Shown here in pieces: positions 31,877 through 40,313 of a stretch of 64,000 nt of DNA (its first letter is position 1; each line of letters opens with the position of its first letter). The stretch spans positions 1 to 64,000 of the forward strand of contig JAGCLR010000153.1 of assembly GCA_017646885.1 (NCBI GenBank), in the 5' to 3' direction. The position numbers and the translations under genes are program-made. Source of the DNA: Methanobrevibacter sp. (GTDB lineage: Archaea > Methanobacteriota > Methanobacteria > Methanobacteriales > Methanobacteriaceae). The notes below the pieces were generated by a model. That model saw only the letters and a list, made by a program, of their open reading frames with translations, searched no databases and had not been told where the DNA came from.

Positions 31877-31930
31877 GGACAGATGGGCACAGATCTCCCC
31901 ATTTGGGCTAACTTGGCGGTTAGCCCTAAC
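31874..31930 (+). promoter_or_regulatory. Two-stem RNA element, copy 2
   Basis: Directly after the resolvase stop TAA: GGACAG, stem A (ATGGG/CCCAT, 31883-31902), TT, stem B (GGGCTAAC/GTTAGCCC, 31905-31926), TAAC. Confidence 0.75.
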
Positions 31931-31936
31931 TTATTT

Positions 31937-31944
31937 TATAAATA
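31937..31944 (+). promoter_or_regulatory. T4-type late promoter (TATAAATA)
   Basis: Exact octamer just after the RNA element; 38 nt before ATG 31983. Confidence 0.7.
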
Positions 31945-31982
31945 TAATACCATCGCCAAATGGTTTATTTTAAGAGGTCTGT

Positions 31983-32957
31983 ATGAAAAAAGAAGAATAT
32001 AAAGAATTATTATCAAGTTTTAAAGTAGATAATAATTTTATTGTTTTTAACAACAGTAACGATTACAATACATTTACAAATAAAATTCAAAAGTTCTTAC
32101 CTTCACAAAAGATAGAAAGAACTCATATTAAATTTATATGTTTAGAATGTAATTGTAATAGTCAAAAAAGATTTGATAGATTTAAATTAAATCCATTTTT
32201 ATGTAATTCCTGTGTTTGTTCCAAAGTTCAAAAAACACAAGATGTTCAAGATAAAATACAAAAAACTATGTTAGAAAAACATGGCTGTAAAAATGCTTTT
32301 CTTGTAAAAAATGAAAATGGTGTATATAAACGAGATATAACTAATATAAAACGATATGGTTATTCTTGTCCTATGAAAAACCCTATTAAATCAAAAGAAA
32401 TTATTGAACAAAAAAGAGAAAAATATGGAACAGCAAATAATTTTGATAAAATAAAAGAAACTGTTCAAAACAAATATAATGTTAATAATTCTTTTTTAGT
32501 TAAAAATGAAGAAAATGTTGAAAAACGAACAATAACCTGTAAAGAAAAATATGGATATGATAATCCTGGTCAAGTTCCTGAATTTAAACGAAAACAAATG
32601 TATGGAAAATATAATGCTCCAAATGGCAAAAACTATGATAGCAGTTGGGAATATAAATTTGAATTGTATTTAATTGAACATAATATAGATTACATATATC
32701 AAAGTGATAAAACATTTACTTGGTATGATGTAAATGGTAAATCCCGCGAATATATACCAGATTTTTATCTTCCAAACACAAATGAATTTATAAAAATAAA
32801 AGGAGACTATTTCTTTGATAAAAATGGAAAATTCTTTGACCCATACGATAAAACAGAAGAAGGTTATAAAAATGCTGAACTTAAGTGGAATTGTATGAAG
32901 GAAAATCAAGTTAAAGTTTATACTAGCAAAGAACTAAAAGAATTGGGTATTTTATAA
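31983..32957 (+). CDS. Homing endonuclease: Cys-rich fingers plus PD-(D/E)xK-like nuclease
   Basis: 324 aa with AAGAGG before the start. Cys-rich N-terminal part (CLECNCNSQKRF, CNSCVCSK), repeats such as LEKHGCKNAFLVKN, KRYGYSCPMKN and KEKYGYDNPGQ, and a C-terminal nuclease core YDSSWEYKFELYL, REYIPDFYLPNTNEFIKIKG. Same family as the protein at 17120. Its stop is directly followed by the orphaned end of the resolvase gene. Confidence 0.85.
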   Translation: MKKEEYKELLSSFKVDNNFIVFNNSNDYNTFTNKIQKFLPSQKIERTHIKFICLECNCNSQKRFDRFKLNPFLCNSCVCSKVQKTQDVQDKIQKTMLEKHGCKNAFLVKNENGVYKRDITNIKRYGYSCPMKNPIKSKEIIEQKREKYGTANNFDKIKETVQNKYNVNNSFLVKNEENVEKRTITCKEKYGYDNPGQVPEFKRKQMYGKYNAPNGKNYDSSWEYKFELYLIEHNIDYIYQSDKTFTWYDVNGKSREYIPDFYLPNTNEFIKIKGDYFFDKNGKFFDPYDKTEEGYKNAELKWNCMKENQVKVYTSKELKELGIL

Positions 32958-32996
32958 CAACAGGGCTTATTGGTAGCACCATTCATTACCAAATAA
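32958..32996 (+). pseudogene. Orphaned original 3' end of the resolvase gene
   Basis: Right after the homing nuclease stop the frame reads QQGLLVAPFITK and a stop. The resolvase now ends TGMLTAPFITK. Only 12 codons remain, with different codons for the same residues, so the upstream end is a recoded replacement. Confidence 0.75.
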
Positions 32997-33121
32997 TGAT
33001 TCCTGCCCAGGAATCGACGTTCACTGCCCAGATTTTGTTCAATACATAAAACCCTACTATTGCCCCAGGAAATTGACGTACTGGGGCAGTACTGTTAGGT
33101 TTACAAAAATTTACATAAAGT
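32997..33121 (+). other. Intergenic region with paired GCCC-AGGAA motifs
   Basis: No convincing gene. A hairpin GATTCC/GGAATC around TGCCCA is followed by a longer TGCCCCA/TGGGGCA hairpin, and a related block (GCCCAGGAATCGACGT; GCCCCAGGAAATTGACGT) occurs twice. Could be a terminator pair, a structured leader or a decayed gene. Confidence 0.4.
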
Positions 33122-33129
33122 TATAAATA
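33122..33129 (+). promoter_or_regulatory. T4-type late promoter (TATAAATA)
   Basis: Exact octamer, 25 nt before ATG 33155 with GGAG between. Confidence 0.8.
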
Positions 33130-33154
33130 TACTATAAAAGAATTTGGAGTTTTT

Positions 33155-33883
33155 ATGGAACGAGAAGTAACCCAAGACGATTTGAACGAAATTGAAGAAA
33201 TCTGTTATAATGACGGCTACGAAATTGACGATATACAGGATGCGATGACAGTTCTTGCCGATGATTTGGTTAAGGAAATGTCACACGATTATGAACCTGA
33301 TATATTAAAAGGTGTAAAATTCATTGAATACCAGATTAAATACAAACAAGAGAACAATGAATACGATGTAGATAAACCAGTTGAGTTTGTAGATAACGGT
33401 TTTCCTGACGATTGTGCATTTTATGAAGCCAAACAGTATTTAAATTCTAAAGGATTCATTCTTGTAGAATCAAAAACCATTCCAAAAATGGATAAATTTC
33501 AGGAATTACAGTTAAAAGAAATGCTAATTGATTTCTGGCCTTTCTATTGTGGTGCAGTTGATGTAGGTAAAAGTGGTTTATCTAGTAATCCAAAAGCACA
33601 AAGAAGACATGATAAGATATATGCTTATGTAGAAACTATATTTGGTGATGATACTTATTATGTTGTACAAGGACTTAACATTTATTTCCAAGATGTACAA
33701 AAACGATTTGAAGACAAACTTTGGGAAGATAATGTTAATAATGTTCAAAGATGGCCTTCCGACCATTGTAATGGGGCTATAATGCAACTTGCTAAAATGT
33801 CATTAAATGATACTATTGATGCCATTAAAAAGGCTGACTTAAATAAAATAGCAACAAAAGAAATTAAAAAATGGAGTCATTAA
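33155..33883 (+). CDS. Late protein with the shared motif inside the chain
   Basis: 242 aa. The first 87 residues are acidic and helical. The shared motif then appears internally (YEAKQYLNSKGFILVESK, with L-V-E). No start codon lies between, so this looks like a fusion of an extra domain to a motif-bearing protein. The C-terminal 135 residues are unassigned. It overlaps the next gene (TAATG). Confidence 0.7.
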   Translation: MEREVTQDDLNEIEEICYNDGYEIDDIQDAMTVLADDLVKEMSHDYEPDILKGVKFIEYQIKYKQENNEYDVDKPVEFVDNGFPDDCAFYEAKQYLNSKGFILVESKTIPKMDKFQELQLKEMLIDFWPFYCGAVDVGKSGLSSNPKAQRRHDKIYAYVETIFGDDTYYVVQGLNIYFQDVQKRFEDKLWEDNVNNVQRWPSDHCNGAIMQLAKMSLNDTIDAIKKADLNKIATKEIKKWSH

Positions 33884-34470
33884 TGAGATTAGACGAAGCT
33901 AAACAAATTTTAAATAAAAATGGTTTTTTGTTAGAATCCAAGCAAGATGATGCTATTGAAATTTTTGCTAAAATTTATGGTGTATCTGTAAATACTGCCT
34001 GGGATTTAATGGGTGATTTGCAGCACGATATAGATTTAGATAAATTATTCAATAGTAGTATGAGTGCTAAAGATATTGCTTTTAAACTTTTAGACCAATA
34101 CGAATATGGTGAAGAAGTAGCAAAAAGATTAGAAGAATATAAAAGAACTGGAACAATAACAGTTCCACAAAAACCAAAACATAGATATAATTATTATGAA
34201 ATTACTGTTGTAAATTCTAATGGTGAAAAACGAGATTATTCTATGCATCCTCGTAAGTTTTGTACTAGAACAGATTATCTACGATATGGTATGCAAGTAT
34301 TCATTGACAATGTTAAAAACCAAGAATATACAAAATATGGTATATCAAGCATAGATGATATAAAAGAGGTAAGAAGTTTTAGTATTGGTTATGGCGATAC
34401 AGTTCAATATGGTAATTTTAAACCTGATATATTAAATTATATGATAGATAAAGGTTATGTTAAGGTATAA
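33883..34470 (+). CDS. Late protein with the shared EAK-L-NGF N-terminal motif
   Basis: 195 aa from ATG 33883. N-terminus MRLDEAKQILNKNGFLLESK, with an L-L-E site. A helical unit follows (IEIFAKIYGVSVNTAWDLM) that resembles the repeats of the protein at 266. The C-terminal half is alpha/beta. No known family. Confidence 0.75.
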   Translation: MRLDEAKQILNKNGFLLESKQDDAIEIFAKIYGVSVNTAWDLMGDLQHDIDLDKLFNSSMSAKDIAFKLLDQYEYGEEVAKRLEEYKRTGTITVPQKPKHRYNYYEITVVNSNGEKRDYSMHPRKFCTRTDYLRYGMQVFIDNVKNQEYTKYGISSIDDIKEVRSFSIGYGDTVQYGNFKPDILNYMIDKGYVKV

Positions 34471-34471
34471 T

Positions 34472-34828
34472 ATGGAATTAAAAGAAGCTAAACAGATTCT
34501 TGAAGAAAATGGTTTTGTCCTGGACCAGGCTGAAAGCCAAGTCTTAAATGAGACTTGGGAAAGGGCATACATACAAAGTGCTATTCAAGATGTAGCTGAC
34601 CAACTCTATGACGAAGAACTAGCCGACATTCCACCACAAGTTGACGAATACGGCAATATATCACCTGACTATTTAAAAAGATTTGAATATACTTCGCCTG
34701 AATTGAGAAGAGCAACTAAAAGAGCTGCAACTAAATTAGCAAATGACTTAAAAGACCAGGGCATCAATATAAATCCTTGGTATTGTGAAATGGAAATATA
34801 CGACAAATTAAGATACTTTAGCAAATAA
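34472..34828 (+). CDS. Late protein with the shared EAK-L-NGF N-terminal motif
   Basis: 118 aa from ATG 34472. N-terminus MELKEAKQILEENGFVLDQA, then ESQVLNE before Thr. L-N-E is the same triplet as at the inferred MCP cleavage site. The rest is helical and charged. No known family. Confidence 0.75.
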   Translation: MELKEAKQILEENGFVLDQAESQVLNETWERAYIQSAIQDVADQLYDEELADIPPQVDEYGNISPDYLKRFEYTSPELRRATKRAATKLANDLKDQGININPWYCEMEIYDKLRYFSK

Positions 34829-34834
34829 AATTAT

Positions 34835-34842
34835 TATAAATA
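34835..34842 (+). promoter_or_regulatory. T4-type late promoter (TATAAATA)
   Basis: Exact octamer, 30 nt before ATG 34873. Confidence 0.75.
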
Positions 34843-34872
34843 CTATAAACAATTTTAATGGAGAACACAAAA

Positions 34873-35304
34873 ATGGATTTATACGAAAGTTATTTAAATA
34901 GAGCAAAGAAATACCTCGTTGAAGACGAAGAAGATTTGGAACTCACCGATGTTGATACTGAAGAAGATACCGACATTGACGATGTTGCCGATGACGTTGA
35001 CGCTGGTGAAGAAGATGGTGCTGAAGAACCTGTAGAATTGGATATGGCAAACCCTGTCTGTCCTGAATGTGGTGCTACTTTGATTCCTGTTGGTGAAATT
35101 GACACAACAGAAGAAGACGAAGATGGCAACCCACTTTATGACGATGAAGAAGCAGATGCCATTGACTTGCTCCAGGGCCTTGGTTATGTTATCTACAAGC
35201 CAGTTGCTGAAGAAGACGCAGTAGATGATGATTTCGCCGGTTCCGATGACGAAGACTTCGGTGACGAAGATTTGGATGACGAAGAAATCGAAGACGAAGA
35301 ATAA
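34873..35304 (+). CDS. Highly acidic late protein
   Basis: 143 aa. ATG 34873 is preferred because the ATG at 34858 overlaps the ribosome binding site GGAG. N-terminus MDLYESYLNRAKKYLVEDEE is a loose form of the capsid-targeting starts (L-V-E). Most of the rest is Asp/Glu, with one CPEC motif at about residue 58 and a Gly-rich GLGYVIYKP segment. Looks like a prohead core or internal acidic protein (compare T4 gp67). Confidence 0.7.
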   Translation: MDLYESYLNRAKKYLVEDEEDLELTDVDTEEDTDIDDVADDVDAGEEDGAEEPVELDMANPVCPECGATLIPVGEIDTTEEDEDGNPLYDDEEADAIDLLQGLGYVIYKPVAEEDAVDDDFAGSDDEDFGDEDLDDEEIEDEE

Positions 35305-35335
35305 TTTATTTTCAATACAACTAAAAAACTCCTTG

Positions 35336-35364
35336 ACAGTGCCTGAAAAATGGCACTGTTTTTG
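35336..35364 (+). terminator. Rho-independent terminator
   Basis: ACAGTGCC pairs with GGCACTGT around 8 nt, then TTTTTG. Confidence 0.85.
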
Positions 35365-35372
35365 TTTATAGT

Positions 35373-35380
35373 AATAAATA
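35373..35380 (+). promoter_or_regulatory. Late promoter-like octamer (AATAAATA), leaderless geometry
   Basis: Octamer, 4 nt (TAGT), then ATG 35385. Same ATAAATATAGTATG string as at 44086 and 45055. Confidence 0.75.
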
Positions 35381-35384
35381 TAGT

Positions 35385-37724
35385 ATGAAGTACGATTTTA
35401 GCACATTTTTAAAACAATCATTGAATGAAGCAGAAAAGCAGTCAGTTTATAGTAAAGGTAAGTTTAATACAACCGATACTGATGAAATAGAAAACTGGTT
35501 GAGTAAACGAAAAGACTCTTTAAAAGTTAGTAAAGAGAATAAACTAATCTATACAAATGATGAAGGAAAAGAAATAAATTTAACTGATAATAATAAAGAT
35601 ATAGATTTGGTTAAAATTTATAAAGAAATAAGAAGCACTTCAACCGACAAAGGTGTTGTAAAATCGTATAATAAAGATACATTTGAAAAATTGGGTGAAA
35701 CCTATGCTTATAGAGCAACTGTATGTTTTACTATAATGAGTCAGAGTGATTTTAAAGATATGACAAATGATGTCTTTGAAAATGACCCAGACAATGTTCT
35801 ATTACAAATAAATGATTTACAAGCTTATTTTGATTTTGCTGCTGCTTGTACTACAGTTTCCCATAAATTGAATAAAGAAGAAAAAGATAGTGAATCTGCT
35901 AAACTCGCTACACAATGTAAAGAACTATTAGATAAACCTGAAACTAGATTTGAAGGTATTGAAAAGGTTAAAAAAGAAATACAAAAAGATTTCATAAAGT
36001 ATCACGATACATTTTCTAATGCGTTTGATACTGGTATGAAAGAACAGCAAAAGAAAATGACTGAAAAAGATTATAAATGGGTAGACCCAGCTACTGGTTT
36101 ACCTCCAAAAGGTTTCAGTCAAAAATTTACTAAAATTGCTGGTCAGGGTGCAGCTAAATTAGCTGAACTAGGTAGCAAGTTTGCAGACAAAGTTAAAAAT
36201 TCTCCTCATAATTTAGAGAATGATATAGCAAGAGCAGCAGTAATTGGTGTTAAAATGATTGCTGTTGGTGTTCACGGTTTGGGCAACTTATTGAGAAAAT
36301 TCATTAGTCCAAAAGGCAAAATTTACAAATATGTAACTTCAAAAACTGTTGATAAAAAGATTAACGAATTTAAACCCAAATACGAAGAAGCTAAAAGGGG
36401 TAATTATTTACCAAGTCAAATCACTAAAGAATCTGATGAAGAAACAAAAAATAAATGTGAAAAATTTAAGAGAGATTTCCAGTCTGTAATGTATGATGAA
36501 CTAATACCTATGTACTACAAACAAACACAGGTATTCAGTGAATGTTATCTAAATCAAAATGATAAGTATATTTTGAAACAAACTAAAGATGGTTGGCAGA
36601 CTAAACAAACAGAAAATGGAAAATATACTGAACTATGGAATGCAGTATTATTGTTGAAAGAACATATTGACAAGTGCGATAAATTCTTCAAATCATTAAA
36701 TTTATATGATGAATTTAAAGACAGTAAAATGGAATTATTCTTAGGTTCTGTTGAAAAGAATACACCAAATGAATTCCAGCAATCTATACTTGATTGGTTT
36801 GACAAAATTAACACAGAAGAAACTGATGTTGAAAAAGTAGATGCTTTAAAACGAATTGCTAACATTTATACTAAAGATATAATGTTACCTGCCATGTCTT
36901 TGAATAGTGAAACCTTTGCTCAGTATAAAGATAAATTGAGTAAATCTTTGCAGGCATTGAATGTTATCAAAGAAATTCCAGTTATTACAGAATTTAAAAT
37001 CAAATTCAAAACTGATGATTTATCTACTAAAGTAAATGGTATCGTTCCATTAAAAGAAGAAAATACAGATAACGATAACGGTGTAGATAAAGAACAATTC
37101 AAAAAAGAATATAAAGCAATAGAAAGCGTTTTAGACGAATTAACTACTAATAATAAATTAGAAGTAATTAATGATAAAATTGCAGATATAAATGATAAAT
37201 CCGATTTTACATTAAAACAACTAAAAGAGATGGTTTCTAATATGAATAACATTGAAGATGATATAAAGAAAAAATTTATTGCTTTTATTGAAACTTATTT
37301 AAATAAAAAATCAGTAGATAAAATTTTTGCGATTAAAGCAATTATGACTTACTTTAAACTAAACGAATGTGCTTCATTAAATGCGATTATGAACATTTTG
37401 AACGAAGATGTAAATGCTGAAGAACTTAATACTATCAAAAAAGAATTAGTAAATGTTGCTTCAAATTCAATAGATGTGAATAAAGTAGAAACTTATGTTA
37501 AAAACTTTAATGAAAAAGTAGAAAAAATCTATAATGCTTTAGATGACGAAACTAAAAAGAAGTTAGAAAATTATAAAGATGACGGGCTAAAATTGTTATA
37601 TGCTATTATTGCCATAACGAATAAGCCAAATCCTGAAGTAAAGAAACCGGAAGAAAATGCTCCAGCTGAAGAAGGTGCGAAATCTGAAGAATCTGAGAAA
37701 TCTGCAGAAAATCAAAAATCATAA
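35385..37724 (+). CDS. Large late protein with capsid-targeting-like start, predicted leaderless
   Basis: 779 aa. N-terminus MKYDFSTFLKQSLNEAEKQ gives L-N-E before Ala, matching the inferred MCP cleavage triplet. A long helical chain follows with a hydrophobic patch at about 285-310 (AAVIGVKMIAVGVHGLGNLL) and an acidic tail. Size and start suggest a large internal head protein that could be injected with DNA (compare T4 Alt), but no enzymatic motif is seen. No ribosome binding site precedes it. The stop overlaps the next late promoter. Confidence 0.75.
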   Translation: MKYDFSTFLKQSLNEAEKQSVYSKGKFNTTDTDEIENWLSKRKDSLKVSKENKLIYTNDEGKEINLTDNNKDIDLVKIYKEIRSTSTDKGVVKSYNKDTFEKLGETYAYRATVCFTIMSQSDFKDMTNDVFENDPDNVLLQINDLQAYFDFAAACTTVSHKLNKEEKDSESAKLATQCKELLDKPETRFEGIEKVKKEIQKDFIKYHDTFSNAFDTGMKEQQKKMTEKDYKWVDPATGLPPKGFSQKFTKIAGQGAAKLAELGSKFADKVKNSPHNLENDIARAAVIGVKMIAVGVHGLGNLLRKFISPKGKIYKYVTSKTVDKKINEFKPKYEEAKRGNYLPSQITKESDEETKNKCEKFKRDFQSVMYDELIPMYYKQTQVFSECYLNQNDKYILKQTKDGWQTKQTENGKYTELWNAVLLLKEHIDKCDKFFKSLNLYDEFKDSKMELFLGSVEKNTPNEFQQSILDWFDKINTEETDVEKVDALKRIANIYTKDIMLPAMSLNSETFAQYKDKLSKSLQALNVIKEIPVITEFKIKFKTDDLSTKVNGIVPLKEENTDNDNGVDKEQFKKEYKAIESVLDELTTNNKLEVINDKIADINDKSDFTLKQLKEMVSNMNNIEDDIKKKFIAFIETYLNKKSVDKIFAIKAIMTYFKLNECASLNAIMNILNEDVNAEELNTIKKELVNVASNSIDVNKVETYVKNFNEKVEKIYNALDDETKKKLENYKDDGLKLLYAIIAITNKPNPEVKKPEENAPAEEGAKSEESEKSAENQKS

Positions 37725-37727
37725 ATA
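37720..37727 (+). promoter_or_regulatory. Late promoter (CATAAATA)
   Basis: Overlaps the stop codon of the previous gene; 20 nt before ATG 37748. Confidence 0.7.
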
Positions 37728-37747
37728 CATTATAGAGAGATTGAAAA

Positions 37748-38668
37748 ATGGCAGATAAGAAACCACATCCAGTTCCACCGGAACATCCATATTACCCACG
37801 CAGCCCATATAATCGCTGGTGGAATGACACAGAGCCAGCTTACTCTGTGGCTCCTTGGGAAGGTTGTTGCGATAAAGACGATGATTGTGTTTGTGTAACA
37901 CCTGACGATGTAGCAGTATGGAACTCTATTTCTAGCCTTTCAGGTCTAACAGCAATAGATTGGGAAAATATATCGTCTTATTCAGCTATTGCTGCTAGTG
38001 CGGATTTATGGAATGATGATTATCTTACTACCAGCGCTAATTCTGCTAATTGGAACAAAGTAAGTGGATTGAATGACCTTACTAATCTTTTGAGTTCCAA
38101 TAGTGCTAATTGGGATAGCACATATAAGACTGTTTCGTCAAATAGTGCTAATTGGAATAGTGCTGTAAATTACAGTGGTAATATAAATGCGAACACAAGT
38201 GCCATTTCTGCTTTGAGTGCTGCGTTCGCAAAACAAGTCAAAATTTATTTTGACCCAAACACCATTAACGGTGATGGAACCACTGGTGCACCATATACTG
38301 TCAAAAATTACGAAGAATTTATTGCCTTATTGAATAAAGCTTATAGTGGTTATAAAGAACTCTATACAGAAGACGGAAAACAGAACTGGATGAGTTTGAC
38401 AGCCACAACAGATAGTGATGGAACAAACCCATACTTAAAGACCTTATTCAATGCTATCAACAAAAAAGACAATGACCAGGATATAACTTTGAATAACCAC
38501 GGTGACTTAATTCAATGGATTTTGAAGAATTTAAACCCACCTCCACCTATTAGCGGAACCGATTTGACTTGGGTAAAGATAAACACCCCTACTACATCAG
38601 GGCAATTAACTAATTATAATGAGCCAAACCGAATGTATTATTCCGTTAATGAAAATTATATAGGATAG
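37748..38668 (+). CDS. Virion-surface or fibre-like protein with NSANW repeats
   Basis: 306 aa. Pro/His-rich start, then CCDKDDDCVC, then at least four repeats built on the pattern S-x-NSANW-[ND] (residues about 95-145). Such short Ser/Asn/Trp repeats are typical of phage fibre or whisker shafts. The C-terminal 150 residues are unassigned. It lies just before a holin-like gene. Confidence 0.6.
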   Translation: MADKKPHPVPPEHPYYPRSPYNRWWNDTEPAYSVAPWEGCCDKDDDCVCVTPDDVAVWNSISSLSGLTAIDWENISSYSAIAASADLWNDDYLTTSANSANWNKVSGLNDLTNLLSSNSANWDSTYKTVSSNSANWNSAVNYSGNINANTSAISALSAAFAKQVKIYFDPNTINGDGTTGAPYTVKNYEEFIALLNKAYSGYKELYTEDGKQNWMSLTATTDSDGTNPYLKTLFNAINKKDNDQDITLNNHGDLIQWILKNLNPPPPISGTDLTWVKINTPTTSGQLTNYNEPNRMYYSVNENYIG

Positions 38669-38672
38669 TATT

Positions 38673-38996
38673 ATGGAAGAAATTTTAACACAATTAGCAG
38701 CTAGTGGTCCTTTAGGCGTGATTGCAGCAGGTATTGTTTATCTTGTAATCTATTTTCAGCGTAAGCAGACTTCGGAAAAACGAAATGACGATACTGCTCA
38801 ATTACAAAAGCAAATAGATGATTTGACAACCCAACTTCAAGAAGAAAAGACTTCTAAACAGCTTTTGGAAAAGGATGTCAAGTATTTAATGTCCGAAACT
38901 GCTGGCATTAAAGAAGATATTAAAGAAATGAAGAATACTCTAAATAGTATGGCACTTGCTTTGGAAAGAATAGCAGCCAAATACGATGATAAATAG
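38673..38996 (+). CDS. Membrane protein with coiled coil, holin-like
   Basis: 107 aa. One transmembrane segment at about 10-28 (GPLGVIAAGIVYLVIYF), then a long charged coiled coil (QLQKQIDDLTTQLQEEKT). This resembles small phage holins of the BhlA/XhlA kind, but other inner-membrane roles are possible. No lysin gene is adjacent. Confidence 0.55.
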   Translation: MEEILTQLAASGPLGVIAAGIVYLVIYFQRKQTSEKRNDDTAQLQKQIDDLTTQLQEEKTSKQLLEKDVKYLMSETAGIKEDIKEMKNTLNSMALALERIAAKYDDK

Positions 38997-39004
38997 GATA
39001 AATT

Positions 39005-39403
39005 ATGTTAAGAAATTATTTGAAAGAATCCACAGAATTTTATAAGAAAGAAGATAACCCATTATTCTATCTTTTTATCATTCCTAAGTTAGTTAAGGCT
39101 GAGCCCGAAACTGTCAAACAAGACCAAGAATTGATGAATTTGATAAATTTTATTGAAGAAAATACCAAGTCTCTCAATATAAAAGTTCTTGAAAAGAAAT
39201 ATAGCCCAATTACATTTATGAATTTGTTTGCGACAGATACTGTTAAAAAGAACGCAATAGAATATATAAATGAATACTTACAGAATTTTGAAACGGATCT
39301 TGCTATGGAAGAAAAAGACTTTATGGCTAGTTATAATGTTCATAAGGTGTTTGATTTGATTAAAAAGAGTGATGTTTTCAAGGTTTACACCAAAAATCTA
39401 TAA
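39005..39403 (+). CDS. Unknown 132-aa late protein
   Basis: N-terminus MLRNYLKESTEFYKKED gives L-K-E early in the chain, like other late proteins. The rest is helical. No family recognised. Confidence 0.65.
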   Translation: MLRNYLKESTEFYKKEDNPLFYLFIIPKLVKAEPETVKQDQELMNLINFIEENTKSLNIKVLEKKYSPITFMNLFATDTVKKNAIEYINEYLQNFETDLAMEEKDFMASYNVHKVFDLIKKSDVFKVYTKNL

Positions 39404-39416
39404 AAGTAGGAAGTAT

Positions 39417-39424
39417 TATAAATA
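39417..39424 (+). promoter_or_regulatory. T4-type late promoter (TATAAATA)
   Basis: Exact octamer, 29 nt before ATG 39454 with GGAG between. Confidence 0.8.
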
Positions 39425-39453
39425 TAGTATAATAGAAAATTTTGGAGAAATTT

Positions 39454-40227
39454 ATGAAAAATCTTGATTTAAAATTTGAACAGTGGAAGAAAAGAAAGCT
39501 TGACGAAGGCTTTCTTGATGGCGAAGAAGAAAAGCCAGTAGCTGCAGAGGACGAAGCTCCTGCTGCTGAAGAACCAGCCGAAGAAGCTCCTGCAGAAGAA
39601 GCTCCAGCTGAAGAAAAAGCCCCTGAAGACACAGATGTTTCCGAAGAAGGTGGCGAAGAAACCACAGAAGACGATGGTTTGGATGACGATTTTGAAGGCG
39701 AAACTAAAGAAGAAACCGGAGTTGAAGATGGTGACGAAGGCCAAATGAACGAATTGAAGGATGCTATCGCAACATTGACAGCTCAGCTCCAAACATTGAC
39801 AGACCAGTTGAAAAAGACAAATGGTGAAGATGTTGGTGGTGAAGAAGCTCCTGCTGAAGGTGAAGGTGAAAGTGAAACCACTGAAGAAACAGCCGAACCA
39901 GAAGAAGGAACGGAAGAAACCACTGAAGAAGGTGGTGAAGAAGGTGGTGAAGAAACATCCGAAGAAGGTGGAGAGGAAACATCAGAAGAAACTTCCGAAG
40001 AAGCTCCCGCAGATGAAACAAAGAGTGAAGCTTATAACAAGTATTGTAAGAAGGGTGGAATACTCGCTGAAAATAGTGGTTATTTGATTTCCTATCTAAA
40101 TGAAGGTCGCTATGACAAACTTGAAGATAAGATAATGGCTGTAGTCAATGCTAAAATTAGACAACGCATTGATGCTGCCAAAACTAAATTAAAGACCGAA
40201 GCATTCAATAAGAAATTCGGAAAGTAA
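39454..40227 (+). CDS. Acidic prohead-core-like protein
   Basis: 257 aa from ATG 39454. N-terminus MKNLDLKFEQWKKRKLDEGF gives L-D-E before Gly. Two long Glu/Ala/Thr stretches (about 25-90 and 125-190) flank a heptad-like coil (LKDAIATLTAQLQTLTDQLK). The C-terminal 60 residues are basic and helical. This layout fits a scaffold or core protein that is cut up during head maturation (compare T4 gp67/gp68). The low-complexity part prevents a firm family match. Confidence 0.7.
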   Translation: MKNLDLKFEQWKKRKLDEGFLDGEEEKPVAAEDEAPAAEEPAEEAPAEEAPAEEKAPEDTDVSEEGGEETTEDDGLDDDFEGETKEETGVEDGDEGQMNELKDAIATLTAQLQTLTDQLKKTNGEDVGGEEAPAEGEGESETTEETAEPEEGTEETTEEGGEEGGEETSEEGGEETSEETSEEAPADETKSEAYNKYCKKGGILAENSGYLISYLNEGRYDKLEDKIMAVVNAKIRQRIDAAKTKLKTEAFNKKFGK

Positions 40228-40252
40228 TTTACTCAAAATTTCTATTATGGCG

Positions 40253-40277
40253 AAAGTGCTCCAAAAGAGCACTTTTT
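40253..40277 (+). terminator. Rho-independent terminator
   Basis: AAAGTGCTC pairs with GAGCACTTT around CAAAA, then TT. Confidence 0.85.
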
Positions 40278-40286
40278 GCTATTATA

Positions 40287-40294
40287 CATAAATT
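40287..40294 (+). promoter_or_regulatory. Late promoter-like octamer (CATAAATT)
   Basis: Same variant as at 29965; 19 nt before ATG 40314. Confidence 0.5.
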
Positions 40295-40313
40295 ATGAAT
40301 AAAATGAGGAATT

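Noticed and set aside
35331..35365. TTGACA at 35333 as an early promoter
   Set aside because: It is part of the terminator stem and no fitting -10 lies 17 nt downstream.
39764..40087. Overlapping frames in the acidic core gene, rich in Leu/His or Lys
   Set aside because: Produced by the GAA-rich repeats read in other frames; no start signals.
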